From: Rikenellaceae bacterium
Lineage (GTDB): Bacteria > Bacteroidota > Bacteroidia > Bacteroidales > Rikenellaceae
NCBI GenBank assembly: GCA_015060105.1
Contig: SUZD01000004.1
Coordinates: 30,931 to 94,930 of the forward strand
Direction: 5' to 3'
Length of the DNA: 64,000 nt
Shown: positions 36,586-45,594 of the stretch, one piece after another
Numbering within the stretch: position 1 is the first letter of the stretch
How the letters are laid out: each line of letters starts with the position of its first letter
Notes under the pieces: model-generated
What the model saw: the letters and a program-made list of their open reading frames with translations, nothing else
Told to the model about the DNA's origin: nothing
Database searches by the model: none
Translations under genes and position numbers: made by a program

Positions 36586-37785
36586 ATGTTTACATCAATG
36601 AACTTTGTGTGGGACAGCATCGTGGACTTCGCACAATCTTCGGGTATCGCCATGATCATCAATGATGGCTCGTGGCTGAACCTTGTGATGATTGGCGTGT
36701 CGTGTCTGTTGCTGTACCTCGCAATACACAAACAGTTTGAGCCTCTGTTGCTCTTTCCTATCGCATTCGGTATGTTGCTGACCAACCTGCCGGGCGCCGA
36801 GATGTTCCATACAGATTTGTTCGAGGGCGGACATGTTCATTGGGGCTCGTTTGTCGATAAGGCGGGTCTGTTGGATTATCTCTATCTGGGTGTGAAACTC
36901 GGTATCTATCCCTGTCTTATATTTATAGGTGTGGGCGCGATGACCGATTTCGGACCGCTGATTGCTAACCCCAAGAGTCTGTTGTTGGGCGCGGCAGCGC
37001 AAATCGGTATCTTTGCAACCTTCATAGGTGCTTATGCAATGGGCTTTACGCCTGACGAGGCCGGTAGTATCGGTATTATCGGTGGTGCAGATGGTCCTAC
37101 CTCTATCTATCTGACCTCGAAGTTGGCTCCTCACTTGTTGGGCCCGATTGCCGTTGCAGCATACTCCTATATGGCTCTTGTGCCGGTTATTCAACCCCCC
37201 ATTATGCGCGCGTTGACTTCTGACAAGGAGCGTAAAATCAAGATGACTCAACTTCGTCCCGTGTCGAAGACCGAGAAGATTCTATTCCCGATTATCATCA
37301 CCATCGTTATCGCACTTATCCTCCCCAGCGCAGTGCCTTTGGTTGGTTGCTTGATGCTTGGTAACTTGATGAAGGAGTGTGGTGTGGTTGATCGTTTGAG
37401 CAAAACCGTTCAAAACGAGTTGATGAACATCGTGGTTATCTTCCTCGGAATCACCGTTGGTGCCACTGCAACTGCCGAGGCGTTCCTCAATTGGAGTACC
37501 CTCAAAATTCTTGCAATGGGTATTGTAGCCTTTGGTATGGGTTCTGCAGGTGGCGTTCTTCTTGCCAAACTGATGAACTTGTTCCTCCCCGAGGGAAAGA
37601 AAATCAATCCGCTTATTGGCTCGGCGGGAGTATCGGCAGTGCCTATGGCTGCTCGCGTTTCGCAAGCCGAGGGTCAGAAAGCAGACCCCAGCAACTTCCT
37701 TTTGATGCACGCTATGGGTCCCAATGTGGCCGGTGTGATTGGTTCGGCGGTTGCGGCGGGTATTTTGCTCTCCTTCTTAGGCTAA
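36586..37785 (+). CDS. mmdB: Sodium-translocating decarboxylase beta subunit
   Basis: The 399-residue polytopic protein (OadB/MmdB family) decarboxylates carboxybiotin and exports sodium ions. Family motifs are [11 protein letters not shown]-like [29 protein letters not shown], the key [12 protein letters not shown] with its Asp, and [16 protein letters not shown]. It is the only beta subunit in the window, so it may also serve OadA. Its last codons lie inside the left arm of repeat copy 2. Confidence 0.95.
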   Translation: MFTSMNFVWDSIVDFAQSSGIAMIINDGSWLNLVMIGVSCLLLYLAIHKQFEPLLLFPIAFGMLLTNLPGAEMFHTDLFEGGHVHWGSFVDKAGLLDYLYLGVKLGIYPCLIFIGVGAMTDFGPLIANPKSLLLGAAAQIGIFATFIGAYAMGFTPDEAGSIGIIGGADGPTSIYLTSKLAPHLLGPIAVAAYSYMALVPVIQPPIMRALTSDKERKIKMTQLRPVSKTEKILFPIIITIVIALILPSAVPLVGCLMLGNLMKECGVVDRLSKTVQNELMNIVVIFLGITVGATATAEAFLNWSTLKILAMGIVAFGMGSAGGVLLAKLMNLFLPEGKKINPLIGSAGVSAVPMAARVSQAEGQKADPSNFLLMHAMGPNVAGVIGSAVAAGILLSFLG

Positions 37786-37906
37786 AAGTTGCATAACAAG
37801 GTAATTCCCGTGTTACGCTTTGAGCGGGGAGTCCTCACATACGACGAGTATGCTGCGGCTCCCCGCTCTTCGCAAGCCTTGAAATTCCTCTTGTTATGCA
37901 ACTTTT
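37784..37906. repeat. structured intergenic repeat, copy 2, enclosed by an inverted copy of the mmdB end
   Basis: Core: ten-base stem GAGCGGGGAG/CTCCCCGCTC (37822-37831 with 37859-37868), conserved CTCA and CTGCGG blocks, and inner stem CATAC/GTATG (37838-37842 with 37848-37852). It is enclosed by a perfect 17-base inverted repeat (37784-37800 with 37890-37906) that starts inside the mmdB stop codon. Confidence 0.82.
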
Positions 37907-37944
37907 GATGTTTCAGCGGTAAGGCGATTTCTTCGTCATTGTTC

Positions 37945-37991
37945 AAGCGGGAATTCCTCATTTACGCCAAGTAAACTGCGGATTCCCGCTT
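37945..37991. repeat. structured intergenic repeat, copy 3
   Basis: Stem AAGCGGGAAT/ATTCCCGCTT (37945-37954 with 37982-37991) encloses the same CTCA and CTGCGG blocks; the inner stem is TTTAC/GTAAA (37961-37965 with 37971-37975), a compensated change from CATAC/GTATG in copies 1 and 2. It lacks the long gene-matching outer arms. Between 37992 and 38060 there are degenerate AACCTCCCT repeats only. Confidence 0.75.
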
Positions 37992-38071
37992 TTCTTTAAC
38001 CTCCCTAACCTCTTTAAATTCCCTAACCTCCCTAAAAATCCTTACTCCCCTCAAAAAAAACTCAAAAAAAG

Positions 38072-38102
38072 TTTGGAGAATAAAAATTTAGTTGTATCTT
38101 TG
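38072..38102 (+). promoter_or_regulatory. promoter of the perR-like gene
   Basis: TTTG (38072-38075) and TATCTTTG (38095-38102) are separated by exactly 19 bases. Confidence 0.8.
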
Positions 38103-38124
38103 CAATGAAAATAAAATTGTACTG

Positions 38125-38140
38125 ATTACAAAAGTGTAAT
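38125..38140 (+). promoter_or_regulatory. candidate PerR/Fur operator
   Basis: The perfect palindrome ATTACA-AAAG-TGTAAT lies just downstream of the predicted transcription start and 30 bases before the regulator's ATG, a suitable position for autoregulation. Its AT-rich inverted form resembles PerR boxes in general layout; binding is inferred. Confidence 0.5.
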
Positions 38141-38169
38141 AATCGAGCAGATTTAACAAGAAGGTGATT

Positions 38170-38580
38170 ATGAAGAGTGGAGCCGAATATTTGAAATCGT
38201 GTGGCGTAAGGCCGTCGTTGCAAAGGTTGGCTATATATAAATATGTAGCGGAGCACCCGACGCACCCGACTGCCGACGAGATATATGAGGCTCTGAAAGA
38301 CCAAATCCCCACGCTGTCCAAGACCACGGTCTATAATACGATGAAACTGTTTGTCGGTAGTGGTGTGATTGACGAGGTTTTTATTGACCGCACCAGCGAG
38401 CGATTTGATGCCAATACACATCTGCACGCCCATTTTATGTGCGAGGAGTGTGGGGCTATCTACGATTCGGCGGTTGAGAATACCGAGATTATTGCTGCGA
38501 GCGTGCCCGAGGGTGCCGAATTGCGCCGTACACAACTGCTCTATTATGGAACTTGTGTTAATTGCTTGAAAACAAAATAA
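38170..38580 (+). CDS. Fur/PerR family metal-dependent repressor
   Basis: The 136-residue protein has the Fur winged helix (RPSLQRLAIYKYVAEHPTHP, then LSKTTVYNTMKLFVGSGVI) and metal sites: His residues in THLHAHFMCEEC, one CxxC (CEEC), and a second CxxC (CVNC) near the end for structural zinc. Because reverse rubrerythrin follows 24 bases downstream, PerR-type peroxide sensing is the best inference. A GTG two codons upstream (38164) is an alternative start. Confidence 0.9.
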   Translation: MKSGAEYLKSCGVRPSLQRLAIYKYVAEHPTHPTADEIYEALKDQIPTLSKTTVYNTMKLFVGSGVIDEVFIDRTSERFDANTHLHAHFMCEECGAIYDSAVENTEIIAASVPEGAELRRTQLLYYGTCVNCLKTK

Positions 38581-38604
38581 TAAACATTTAAAACGATAAA
38601 GACT

Positions 38605-39156
38605 ATGACAAAGAAATTCAGATGTTTGGTATGTGGATATGTTCACGAGGGAGCAGAGGCACCCGAGCAATGTCCTGTATGTAAAGTTGGTAAAGATAAA
38701 TTCGTTGAGGTTGTCGAGAGCGGCGAGGGTCTTGTTTTCGCTGACGAGCACAAACTTGGCGTAGCAAAAGGTGTTGATGCCGAGATTCTCAAAGGTTTGA
38801 ATGACCACTTTATTGGCGAGTGCACCGAGGTAGGTATGTACTTGGCGATGAGCCGTCAGGCAGACCGCGAGGGCTATCCCGAGGTTGCCGAGGCCTTCAA
38901 GCGTTACGCTTGGGAGGAGGCAGAGCACGCTGCAAAGTTTGCTGAACTGCTTGGCGATGTTGTTTGGGATACCAAAACCAACCTCAAAAAGCGTATGGAC
39001 GCAGAGTGCGGTGCTTGCGAGGGTAAGTTGGAGATTGCAAAACGCGCAAAACAACTCAACCTTGACGCTATCCACGATACCGTTCACGAGATGGCCAAAG
39101 ACGAGGCTCGTCACGGTAAAGGTTTCGAAGGTCTGTATAACAGATATTTTAAATAG
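38605..39156 (+). CDS. Reverse rubrerythrin (rubredoxin domain at N-terminus)
   Basis: The 183-residue protein has the rubredoxin knuckles first (CLVCGY at residue 7 and CPVC near 23), then a ferritin-like four-helix domain with ExxH motifs ([19 protein letters not shown]). The reversed domain order marks the NADH-dependent peroxidase type known from PerR regulons of anaerobes. Its place directly after the Fur/PerR gene fits that regulon. Confidence 0.94.
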   Translation: MTKKFRCLVCGYVHEGAEAPEQCPVCKVGKDKFVEVVESGEGLVFADEHKLGVAKGVDAEILKGLNDHFIGECTEVGMYLAMSRQADREGYPEVAEAFKRYAWEEAEHAAKFAELLGDVVWDTKTNLKKRMDAECGACEGKLEIAKRAKQLNLDAIHDTVHEMAKDEARHGKGFEGLYNRYFK

Positions 39157-39209
39157 TTAGATTAGGAATTACAGGCACCTTGTATATGGGTGTGGATGAA
39201 TTAGTTTTG

Positions 39210-39242
39210 AGCGCAGTCCGAGTTCGGGCTGCGCTGTTTTTT
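39210..39242 (+). terminator. terminator after reverse rubrerythrin
   Basis: AGCGCAG (39210-39216) pairs with CTGCGCT (39229-39235) and is followed by a T-rich run. Confidence 0.85.
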
Positions 39243-39272
39243 GTGTAGGATAGTGGATAAAATGTGATTTTT

Positions 39273-39304
39273 TTTGTGTAAAATTGATAATTTTAGTATC
39301 TTTG
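39273..39304 (+). promoter_or_regulatory. promoter of the small barrel protein
   Basis: TTTG (39273-39276) and TATCTTTG (39297-39304) are spaced by 20 bases. Confidence 0.75.
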
Positions 39305-39379
39305 GGGTAGATAGTCGCTTGAAAAAAGTGGTTTTTGTGACTCGAACAAATTAAGTATTAACCAATAACAAGAAAACGT

Positions 39380-39871
39380 ATGAAAAAGTTTATTCTTTCG
39401 CTGGCAGTATGCCTTTGCGCTGCTTTTGCAGCTAACGCACAAGATTGGGCAATTGGTGGTCGTGTTGGTAGCGGCTTGCAAGCACAAGCAGAGCTTGGTC
39501 TTACCTCGAATACCTATCTCGAAGGTCGCCTTGGTATGGGTTGGGCTAATTTGAATGCTAATTTGAATGCAGATTTCACCGCTCTTCACAACTGGAATGT
39601 TTGCACAATGGATTGGACTCCTTCGGCAGGCCAATGGTTCTTTGATGCAGGTTGCGGTGTTACCGTAGGTGGTGCTGCTCACTATGCTTATGTGGGTGTT
39701 GCCGGTTGCGCTAAATTGGGTATCAAATTCAATAGCGCTCCTGTGAAACTCTCAATTGACTGGACTCCTTCGTTTGGCCCCGGTATCAGCTATGGAAAAG
39801 GTTGGTCGGACGCTTGGTTCCACGATTGGGGAATGGCTAACCTCGGTATCTCGGCTGTTTATTGCTTCTAA
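39380..39871 (+). CDS. small predicted outer membrane beta-barrel protein
   Basis: The 163-residue protein has a signal peptide cleaved after ANAQ, then alternating strands rich in Gly and aromatic residues (AQAELGLTSNTYLEGRLGMGWANL) and ends in YCF, as expected for a small eight-strand outer membrane barrel. Three Trp-rich loops (MDWTPSAGQWFF, IDWTPSFGPG, WSDAWFHDWG) are distinctive. No family is recognised. It is a single-gene unit with its own promoter and terminator. Confidence 0.75.
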   Translation: MKKFILSLAVCLCAAFAANAQDWAIGGRVGSGLQAQAELGLTSNTYLEGRLGMGWANLNANLNADFTALHNWNVCTMDWTPSAGQWFFDAGCGVTVGGAAHYAYVGVAGCAKLGIKFNSAPVKLSIDWTPSFGPGISYGKGWSDAWFHDWGMANLGISAVYCF

Positions 39872-39894
39872 TTCAAGCGATAGCGAACAAACAG

Positions 39895-39930
39895 AAAGAG
39901 CGGACCAAATGTGGCCCGCTCTTTTTTGTT
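39895..39930. terminator. bidirectional terminator
   Basis: AAAGAGCGG (39895-39903) pairs with CCGCTCTTT (39916-39924) and is followed by T residues; it separates the convergent barrel gene and apbE. Confidence 0.8.
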
Positions 39931-39945
39931 TGTTGTCCGTTGTGA

Positions 39946-40962
39946 CTATTTAACGATGTACTCTTTGGCTCCCTCGCTTGTGTAGATTTGGGTTTTGCCA
40001 TTCTCGTCGGAATAGACGAGGATAATCTCCGAAAGTTCGCCCATACGAGCGCAAAGACGTTTCAGCGAAGTCGAATCAATCTCGGCGCTGGCCATAAGCA
40101 TAGTTGCAAGTGCATCGGCGGTTGCGCACGAGGGGTGAATGACGGTTGCCGACAAGATGTTTGTTTGGTGAGGTTTGCCGGTGCGTGCATCAATTGTGTG
40201 CGCTACACGTTGTCCGCTCTCGGTGGTATAGTAGTTGCGATAGTTACCCGAGGTTGCAACGGCGGTCTCCGAGGGGATTTGGAGTGTCATGATAGTCTGC
40301 GGAGCGTCGGGGATACGTTGATAGTCGGGGTTGTCGATGCCAACTCTCCAAAAACGGTCTTTGGAGCTGATACCTTTGCATTTAACCTCGCCACCAATCT
40401 CAACCAAATAGTGCTCGTAACCCTCGTCGTTGAGCAGCTTGCACAACAAATCTACGGTGTAACCCTTCGCAACCGAGCTCAAATCGATTTGTGTGCGGGG
40501 GTCTTCTTTGAATACTCGGCGGTATTTGGTGCGAATCTGTTGATATCCAACAAACTCCAAAACCGAGTCGATTTGTTGTTGTGTGGGCTCTTTGTCCACT
40601 TTGCCGGCAGGACCGAATCCCCAAAGGTTTACCAGAGGAGCGATGGTAACGTCGTATGCGCCCATCGAGAGAGCCGACGCATTTCGAGCATACGCGATGC
40701 ACGACGAGATGTGAATGTTGGTTGTAAGGTCCTCGTTGCGGTTAATCTTGCTGATTTGCGAATCGGGGTTGAAAATCGACAAGTTGTTATCGACCGAGGT
40801 GAAAAGTTCTTGAATTTGTGTTTCAAGTTCGGGTGCAGGCGAAGCAACAATAACGTGGTATGTTGTACCTTGTGCGTTTCCACTGAAAATTTTATAATTT
40901 CGGTTGTCGCCGCAGGCAGTAACAATCAAAGCAGTTGCTACAAAAAGGAGTAATTTTTTCAT
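39946..40962 (-). CDS. apbE: FAD:protein FMN transferase lipoprotein
   Basis: The 338-residue ApbE lipoprotein (IVTACGDN) attaches FMN covalently to Thr residues of exported flavoproteins such as NqrC or RnfG. Motifs are IDLSSVAKGYTVDLL, EIGGEVKCKG, ATSGNYRNYY and the metal/FAD-binding HTIDARTGKP with the ATADALATMLM segment. Its targets are not in the window. It has its own divergent promoter facing rpsO. Confidence 0.94.
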   Translation of the reverse strand: MKKLLLFVATALIVTACGDNRNYKIFSGNAQGTTYHVIVASPAPELETQIQELFTSVDNNLSIFNPDSQISKINRNEDLTTNIHISSCIAYARNASALSMGAYDVTIAPLVNLWGFGPAGKVDKEPTQQQIDSVLEFVGYQQIRTKYRRVFKEDPRTQIDLSSVAKGYTVDLLCKLLNDEGYEHYLVEIGGEVKCKGISSKDRFWRVGIDNPDYQRIPDAPQTIMTLQIPSETAVATSGNYRNYYTTESGQRVAHTIDARTGKPHQTNILSATVIHPSCATADALATMLMASAEIDSTSLKRLCARMGELSEIILVYSDENGKTQIYTSEGAKEYIVK

Positions 40963-40999
40963 ATACGGATAATGTTTTCTTGTTTTCTCAATAACGACA

Positions 41000-41031
41000 C
41001 AAAAATATGTTTTTTTATATTGAAAGACAAA
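41000..41031 (-). promoter_or_regulatory. promoter of apbE
   Basis: On the minus strand TATTTTTG (41000-41007) follows TTTG (41028-41031) after 20 bases. Confidence 0.65.
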
Positions 41032-41054
41032 TTTTTAAAATAAAGGTGTAAACT

Positions 41055-41085
41055 TTTGTTTTCCAAAATAAAACTGCTAACTTTG
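41055..41085 (+). promoter_or_regulatory. promoter of rpsO
   Basis: TTTG (41055-41058) and TAACTTTG (41078-41085) are separated by exactly 19 bases; a leader of about 60 bases follows. Confidence 0.8.
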
Positions 41086-41153
41086 CGGCACGCTTTGGCG
41101 TAATTCGGTAAGGCGGATACGTCGTAAAGTGGAACCATAATAAACATTTATTT

Positions 41154-41426
41154 ATGAGCTATTTATCAGCAGAGAAAAAGCAAGAGCTTTTCGGTCAGTA
41201 CGGAAAGTCTAACACCGACACCGGCTCTCCCGAGAGCCAAATCGCGCTGTTTACCTACCGTATCAGCCACCTTACACAACACCTCAAATCGAACCGTAAG
41301 GATTTCGGAACTCAACGTGCCCTCCTTCGCTTGGTAGGTAAACGCCGCCAATTGTTGGAGTACCTCAAAGAGGTTGACATCGAGCGCTACCGCGCAATCA
41401 TCAAGGCATTGAACCTCCGTAAGTAG
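41154..41426 (+). CDS. rpsO: 30S ribosomal protein S15
   Basis: The 90-residue protein is S15, a primary 16S rRNA binder in the platform of the small subunit. TDTGSPESQIALFTYRI and HLKSNRKDFGTQRALLRLV with GKRRQLLEYL are diagnostic. It precedes pnp, a gene order widespread in bacteria, with a weak terminator between them. Confidence 0.98.
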   Translation: MSYLSAEKKQELFGQYGKSNTDTGSPESQIALFTYRISHLTQHLKSNRKDFGTQRALLRLVGKRRQLLEYLKEVDIERYRAIIKALNLRK

Positions 41427-41496
41427 TTCGATGAGAGTGGAGAAGTCGAACGGGTTTGCGTCATTTGTCGTAAGGTTCGCTTCTCTTCAAAGAATT

Positions 41497-41535
41497 AGGG
41501 TTGTTCAATTCGATTGGTTGACAACCCTTTCTTAT
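41497..41535 (+). terminator. weak terminator or processing hairpin between rpsO and pnp
   Basis: AGGGTTGT (41497-41504) pairs with ACAACCCT (41521-41528) and is followed by TTCTT. The run is short, so readthrough into pnp is likely; the hairpin may also be an RNase target. Confidence 0.55.
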
Positions 41536-41570
41536 GATACACACAAAGGATAAAAGATAAAAGAGAAGAA

Positions 41571-43784
41571 ATGATGTACAACGCAACACAGAAGGTGATT
41601 AAACTCGACGACAATCGAGAAATCATCATCGAAACAGGCAAATTGGCTAAACAAGCCGATGGTGCTGTCGTGGTAAAACAGGGCGATACTATGCTGCTCG
41701 CTACTGTTGTTGCTGCAAAAGATGCGAAGCCGGATACCGATTTTATGCCGCTTCAAGTAGATTACAAAGAGAAATACGCTTCGTGCGGTCGCTTCCCCGG
41801 AGGCTTCCTCAAACGCGAGGCTCGTCCCGGTGACAACGAGATTTTGGTTGCTCGTCTTATTGACCGTGCACTTCGTCCGTTGTTCCCGTCGGACTACCAC
41901 GCCGAGGTTTTCGTTACCGTAAACCTTATCTCGGCAGATAAAGATATTCAAGCAGACGCTTTGGCTGGTTTGGCTGCTTCGGCTGCTTTGGCTGTTTCGG
42001 ACATTCCTTTCGGAGGTCCTATTTCGGAAGTTCGCGTTGCACGTCTTAACGGCGAGTTCGTAATCAACCCCACATTCTCGCAAATGAACGATGTTGACCT
42101 CGACCTTATGGTTGGTGGTACCATCGACAATATCTTGATGGTTGAGGGTGAGATGAAAGAGGTTTCGGAGGACGTGATGCTCGAAGCTATCAAGTTCGCT
42201 CACGAGGCTATCAAAACGCACTGTGCAGCTCAAATCGAGTTGAGCAAAGAGTTGGGCAAAGATGTTAAACGCACCTACTGCCACGAGGAGAATGACGAGG
42301 AGTTGCGCGCAAAAGTTATTGCCGAGACCTATGACAAGGTTTATGCAGTAGCTACCAGCGGCTCGGACAAACACTCGCGTAGCGAGAGCTTCGAGGCTAT
42401 CGAGGCCGAGTTCTGCGAGCAATTTACCGAGGAGGAGTTGGAGGCAAAAGCGACTATGATTAAACGCTACTTCCACGATGACGTCCTCAAAAAGGCTATG
42501 CGTAATATGATTTTGGACGAGGGTAAACGTCTTGATGGTCGTAAATTGGACGAGATTCGTCCTATCTGGTGCGAGGTAGGTTACTTGCCCGCAGCTCACG
42601 GTTCGGCTATCTTCACTCGTGGTGAGACTCAATCGCTGACCACCGTAACTCTCGGAACAAAACTCGATGAGAAACAAATCGACGAGGTGCTCGTTCAAGG
42701 ATCCGAGCAATTCGTTCTTCACTATAACTTCCCTCCCTTCTCGACAGGCGAGGCTCGTCCTTCGCGTGGTTTGAGCCGTCGTGAGATTGGTCACGGTCAC
42801 TTGGCTTGGCGTGCCCTCAAACCGATGGTACCCGTAGGCGAGGATAATCCCTATGCTGTTCGCGTAGTGTCGGATATTTTGGAGAGCAACGGTTCGTCGT
42901 CGATGGCTACCGTATGTGCAGGTACTTTGGCGTTGATGGACGCCGGTGTGAAAATCAAGAAACCTGTATCGGGTATCGCAATGGGTCTTATCTCGGAGGG
43001 TGACAAGATTGCCGTTCTTTCGGACATCCTCGGCGATGAGGACCACTTGGGAGATATGGACTTCAAGGTAACAGGTACTCGTGACGGTATCACCGCAACT
43101 CAAATGGATATCAAGGTTGATGGTTTGTCGTATGAGGTGTTGGCAAAAGCGTTAGCACAAGCCAAAGCAGGCCGTCTGCACATTATGGACAAGATTACCG
43201 AGACCATTGCCGAGCCTCGTGAGGATTATCGTCCGTTCGTTCCCCGCATCGTACAAATCGTTATCCCCGGTGACTTCATCGGCGCTGTTATCGGCCCGGG
43301 CGGTAAGGTTATCCAAGAGATTCAAAAGACCACAGGTACCACAATCACCATCACTGAGCAAGACCAAAAGGGTATCGTTGATATCTTCGGTGTTGATAAA
43401 GATTCGCTCGACGCAGCTTTGTCACGCATCAAAGGTATTGTTGCCGTTCCCGAGGTTGGCGAGGTTTACACCGGAAAAGTTCGTTCGGTTGTAGCGTTTG
43501 GTGCGTTTGTTGAGATTCTTCCCGGCAAAGACGCTTTGTTGCACATCTCGGAGATTGACTACAAGCGTTTTGAGACCATGGAAGAGACCGGTATCAAAGA
43601 GGGTGACACCATCGAGGTTAAACTTATCGGTGTTGATCAAAAGACCGGCAAATATAAATTGTCGCGCAAAGTGTTGCTCGAAAAACCTGAGGGTTGGGTA
43701 GAGCCTACCGAGCGTAAAGGTGGTCGCGGTCCCCGTCGTGATGGTGGCAAACCCCGTGGCGAGCGTAAAGAGAACAAAGAATAA
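41571..43784 (+). CDS. pnp: Polyribonucleotide nucleotidyltransferase (PNPase)
   Basis: The 737-residue phosphorolytic 3'-5' exoribonuclease has two RNase PH domains ([18 protein letters not shown] in the first; [23 protein letters not shown] with [10 protein letters not shown] in the second), an all-helical linker, a KH domain ([21 protein letters not shown] near 560) and an S1 domain ([20 protein letters not shown] near 630), and a basic Gly/Arg tail ([17 protein letters not shown]). The start may be either of two adjacent Met codons. Confidence 0.97.
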   Translation: MMYNATQKVIKLDDNREIIIETGKLAKQADGAVVVKQGDTMLLATVVAAKDAKPDTDFMPLQVDYKEKYASCGRFPGGFLKREARPGDNEILVARLIDRALRPLFPSDYHAEVFVTVNLISADKDIQADALAGLAASAALAVSDIPFGGPISEVRVARLNGEFVINPTFSQMNDVDLDLMVGGTIDNILMVEGEMKEVSEDVMLEAIKFAHEAIKTHCAAQIELSKELGKDVKRTYCHEENDEELRAKVIAETYDKVYAVATSGSDKHSRSESFEAIEAEFCEQFTEEELEAKATMIKRYFHDDVLKKAMRNMILDEGKRLDGRKLDEIRPIWCEVGYLPAAHGSAIFTRGETQSLTTVTLGTKLDEKQIDEVLVQGSEQFVLHYNFPPFSTGEARPSRGLSRREIGHGHLAWRALKPMVPVGEDNPYAVRVVSDILESNGSSSMATVCAGTLALMDAGVKIKKPVSGIAMGLISEGDKIAVLSDILGDEDHLGDMDFKVTGTRDGITATQMDIKVDGLSYEVLAKALAQAKAGRLHIMDKITETIAEPREDYRPFVPRIVQIVIPGDFIGAVIGPGGKVIQEIQKTTGTTITITEQDQKGIVDIFGVDKDSLDAALSRIKGIVAVPEVGEVYTGKVRSVVAFGAFVEILPGKDALLHISEIDYKRFETMEETGIKEGDTIEVKLIGVDQKTGKYKLSRKVLLEKPEGWVEPTERKGGRGPRRDGGKPRGERKENKE

Positions 43785-43810
43785 TTATTTATTTTAATAT
43801 AGTATAGAGT

Positions 43811-45454
43811 ATGAAAAAGTTTGTAAATGTTTGCTTGATTCTTGCTGTTGCTGTAATGGCTTCGAGCTGTAACTGCTACAAGAAAATGGCTAAAAAAGCT
43901 GATGAGGTTACTATCAGCTGCAACCCCGAGGTTCTTACCCTCAAAGGTCAAAACATCATCACTGATGTAACTGTTACTTTCCCCGCGAAGTACTATCACA
44001 AGAAAGCTGTTGCTAAGGTAACTCCCGTATTGGAGTTCGAGGGTGGCAGCATCGAGGGTGTTCCCCAATACTTCCAAGGTTCGAAAGTTAAAGACAACTA
44101 CACCGTTATCGACAAGAAAACCGGTGGCGAGTACACTATGTCGGTTTCGATTCCCTACGATCCTCGTGCCGAGGTTTCGACTCTCGTAATGGTTGTTGAG
44201 GCTAAATGCCAAGGCAAAGACGCCGAGATGGTTGAGATCGCACGTATCCCCGTAGCTGAGGGTGTTAATACTCTCCAAAACAGCGTTGATTACACTTCGG
44301 CTTTGGAGCTTATGAGCGACAAATACGAGAAAACCACTGTTATCAGCGAGAAAGCTAACATCATGTACAACATCAACGCTTCGAATGTTCGCAAAAACCA
44401 ACTTACTACCGAGCAAGTTAAGGCTTTGGAGGCATTCATCACTGAGAACGTTGATAAAGATCGCGTAACTTTGGGTAGCGTTTATGCTAACGGTTATGCT
44501 TCGCCTGAGGGTCCCCTCGCATTCAACGACAAATTGTCGAAAGCACGTAGCGAGAGCGGTAAAAAAGCGTTGACCAAAGAGCTCAAAAAGGTAGAGGGCG
44601 TAACTTATGACGCTGCTGCTTATGGTGAGGACTGGGACGGTTTCAAAGAGCTCGTTGAGGCTTCGAACATCGAGGACAAAGCGATGATTCTTCAAATCCT
44701 CCAAATGACCAGCAACCCCGTTGAGCGCGACGCTCAAATTAAAAATATGAGCGCTGTATTCGAGCAACTCGCCGAGGAGGTTCTTCCCCAACTCCGTCGT
44801 ACTCAACTCGTTGCAACTGCTGAGGTTCAAAACTTGACCGACGCTGAGATTAAAGCTGCTATCGAGAAAGGTGAGCTTTCGAAACTTTCGCTCGAGCAAC
44901 TTCTCTACGGTGCAACTCTCATTGAGGATAACGCAACCAAAGCAAAAGTTTACGCTGCTGCTACCAAATATGAGGACGCTCGCGCGTTCAACAACCTTGG
45001 TGTAGTTTGCGCTGAGATGGGTGACTGGGCTTCGGCTAGCACTGCATTTGCAAAAGCTGCTAAGGTTAGCTCGGACGCTACTATCAACAACAACATCACC
45101 GTTGGTGCTCTTGCTGAGGGTAAATATGCAGAGGCTAAACAATACCTCGCTGGTGCTTCGGAGGAGGCTAAGGCTTTGGCTTCGGTAGCTGAGGGTAACT
45201 ACGCTGCTGCTAACGGCAAACTTTCGGGTTACAACGCTGCTGTAAACTATGTTCTCGAAGGAAATTATAGCGCTGCTAAATCGGCTCTTGCTGGTGACAA
45301 ATCGGCTGAGGCTGAGTACCTCCGCGCTGTAATCGCTGCTCAAATGGATAACGCTTCGGAGGCTTCGGCTTACTTGAAGAGCGCTATCAGCTTGAACCCT
45401 GCTCTCAAAGCAAAAGCTGAGAAAGATGTAAATCTTAAAGGTATCGAGTTCTAA
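43811..45454 (+). CDS. TPR lipoprotein with OmpA-like segment
   Basis: The 547-residue lipoprotein (MASSCNCYKK) has a beta-rich N-terminal region (about 30-165), a middle segment resembling an OmpA peptidoglycan-binding fold (VTLGSVYANGYASPEGP, then NDKLSKARSESGKKAL near 218-260), and a C-terminal Ala-rich tetratricopeptide array from about 370 (YEDARAFNNLGVVCAEMGDWASASTAFAKAA). Codon use is strongly biased, suggesting high expression. The exact function is unknown; an envelope scaffold is a reasonable inference. Confidence 0.72.
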   Translation: MKKFVNVCLILAVAVMASSCNCYKKMAKKADEVTISCNPEVLTLKGQNIITDVTVTFPAKYYHKKAVAKVTPVLEFEGGSIEGVPQYFQGSKVKDNYTVIDKKTGGEYTMSVSIPYDPRAEVSTLVMVVEAKCQGKDAEMVEIARIPVAEGVNTLQNSVDYTSALELMSDKYEKTTVISEKANIMYNINASNVRKNQLTTEQVKALEAFITENVDKDRVTLGSVYANGYASPEGPLAFNDKLSKARSESGKKALTKELKKVEGVTYDAAAYGEDWDGFKELVEASNIEDKAMILQILQMTSNPVERDAQIKNMSAVFEQLAEEVLPQLRRTQLVATAEVQNLTDAEIKAAIEKGELSKLSLEQLLYGATLIEDNATKAKVYAAATKYEDARAFNNLGVVCAEMGDWASASTAFAKAAKVSSDATINNNITVGALAEGKYAEAKQYLAGASEEAKALASVAEGNYAAANGKLSGYNAAVNYVLEGNYSAAKSALAGDKSAEAEYLRAVIAAQMDNASEASAYLKSAISLNPALKAKAEKDVNLKGIEF

Positions 45455-45470
45455 TTATAGAGCAACATAT

Positions 45471-45510
45471 TGAAAAAAAAAAGCGGGTGCTTTGGCACTC
45501 GCTTTTTTTG
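45471..45510. terminator. bidirectional terminator
   Basis: AGCGGGTGC (45482-45490) pairs with GCACTCGCT (45495-45503, one G-T pair), flanked by a long A run and a T run. Confidence 0.88.
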
Positions 45511-45542
45511 TTAATGTAATGTGCCCACTCTCCAATATGGCA

Positions 45543-45576
45543 CAAAAAAACAGCCCCACTATGAGCGGGGCTGTTT
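45543..45576 (-). terminator. terminator of the phosphofructokinase gene
   Basis: AAACAGCCCC (45548-45557) pairs with GGGGCTGTTT (45567-45576); on the minus strand the stem is followed by a T run. Confidence 0.85.
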
Positions 45577-45594
45577 CGTATAAAGAGGTAATGA

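Noticed and set aside
37992-38060. AACCTCCCT-type direct repeats before perR
   Set aside because: The units are irregular and decayed; they look like simple-sequence drift beside repeat copy 3.
41086-41153. Possible tRNA or riboswitch in the rpsO leader
   Set aside because: No cloverleaf pairing or known aptamer pattern could be drawn.
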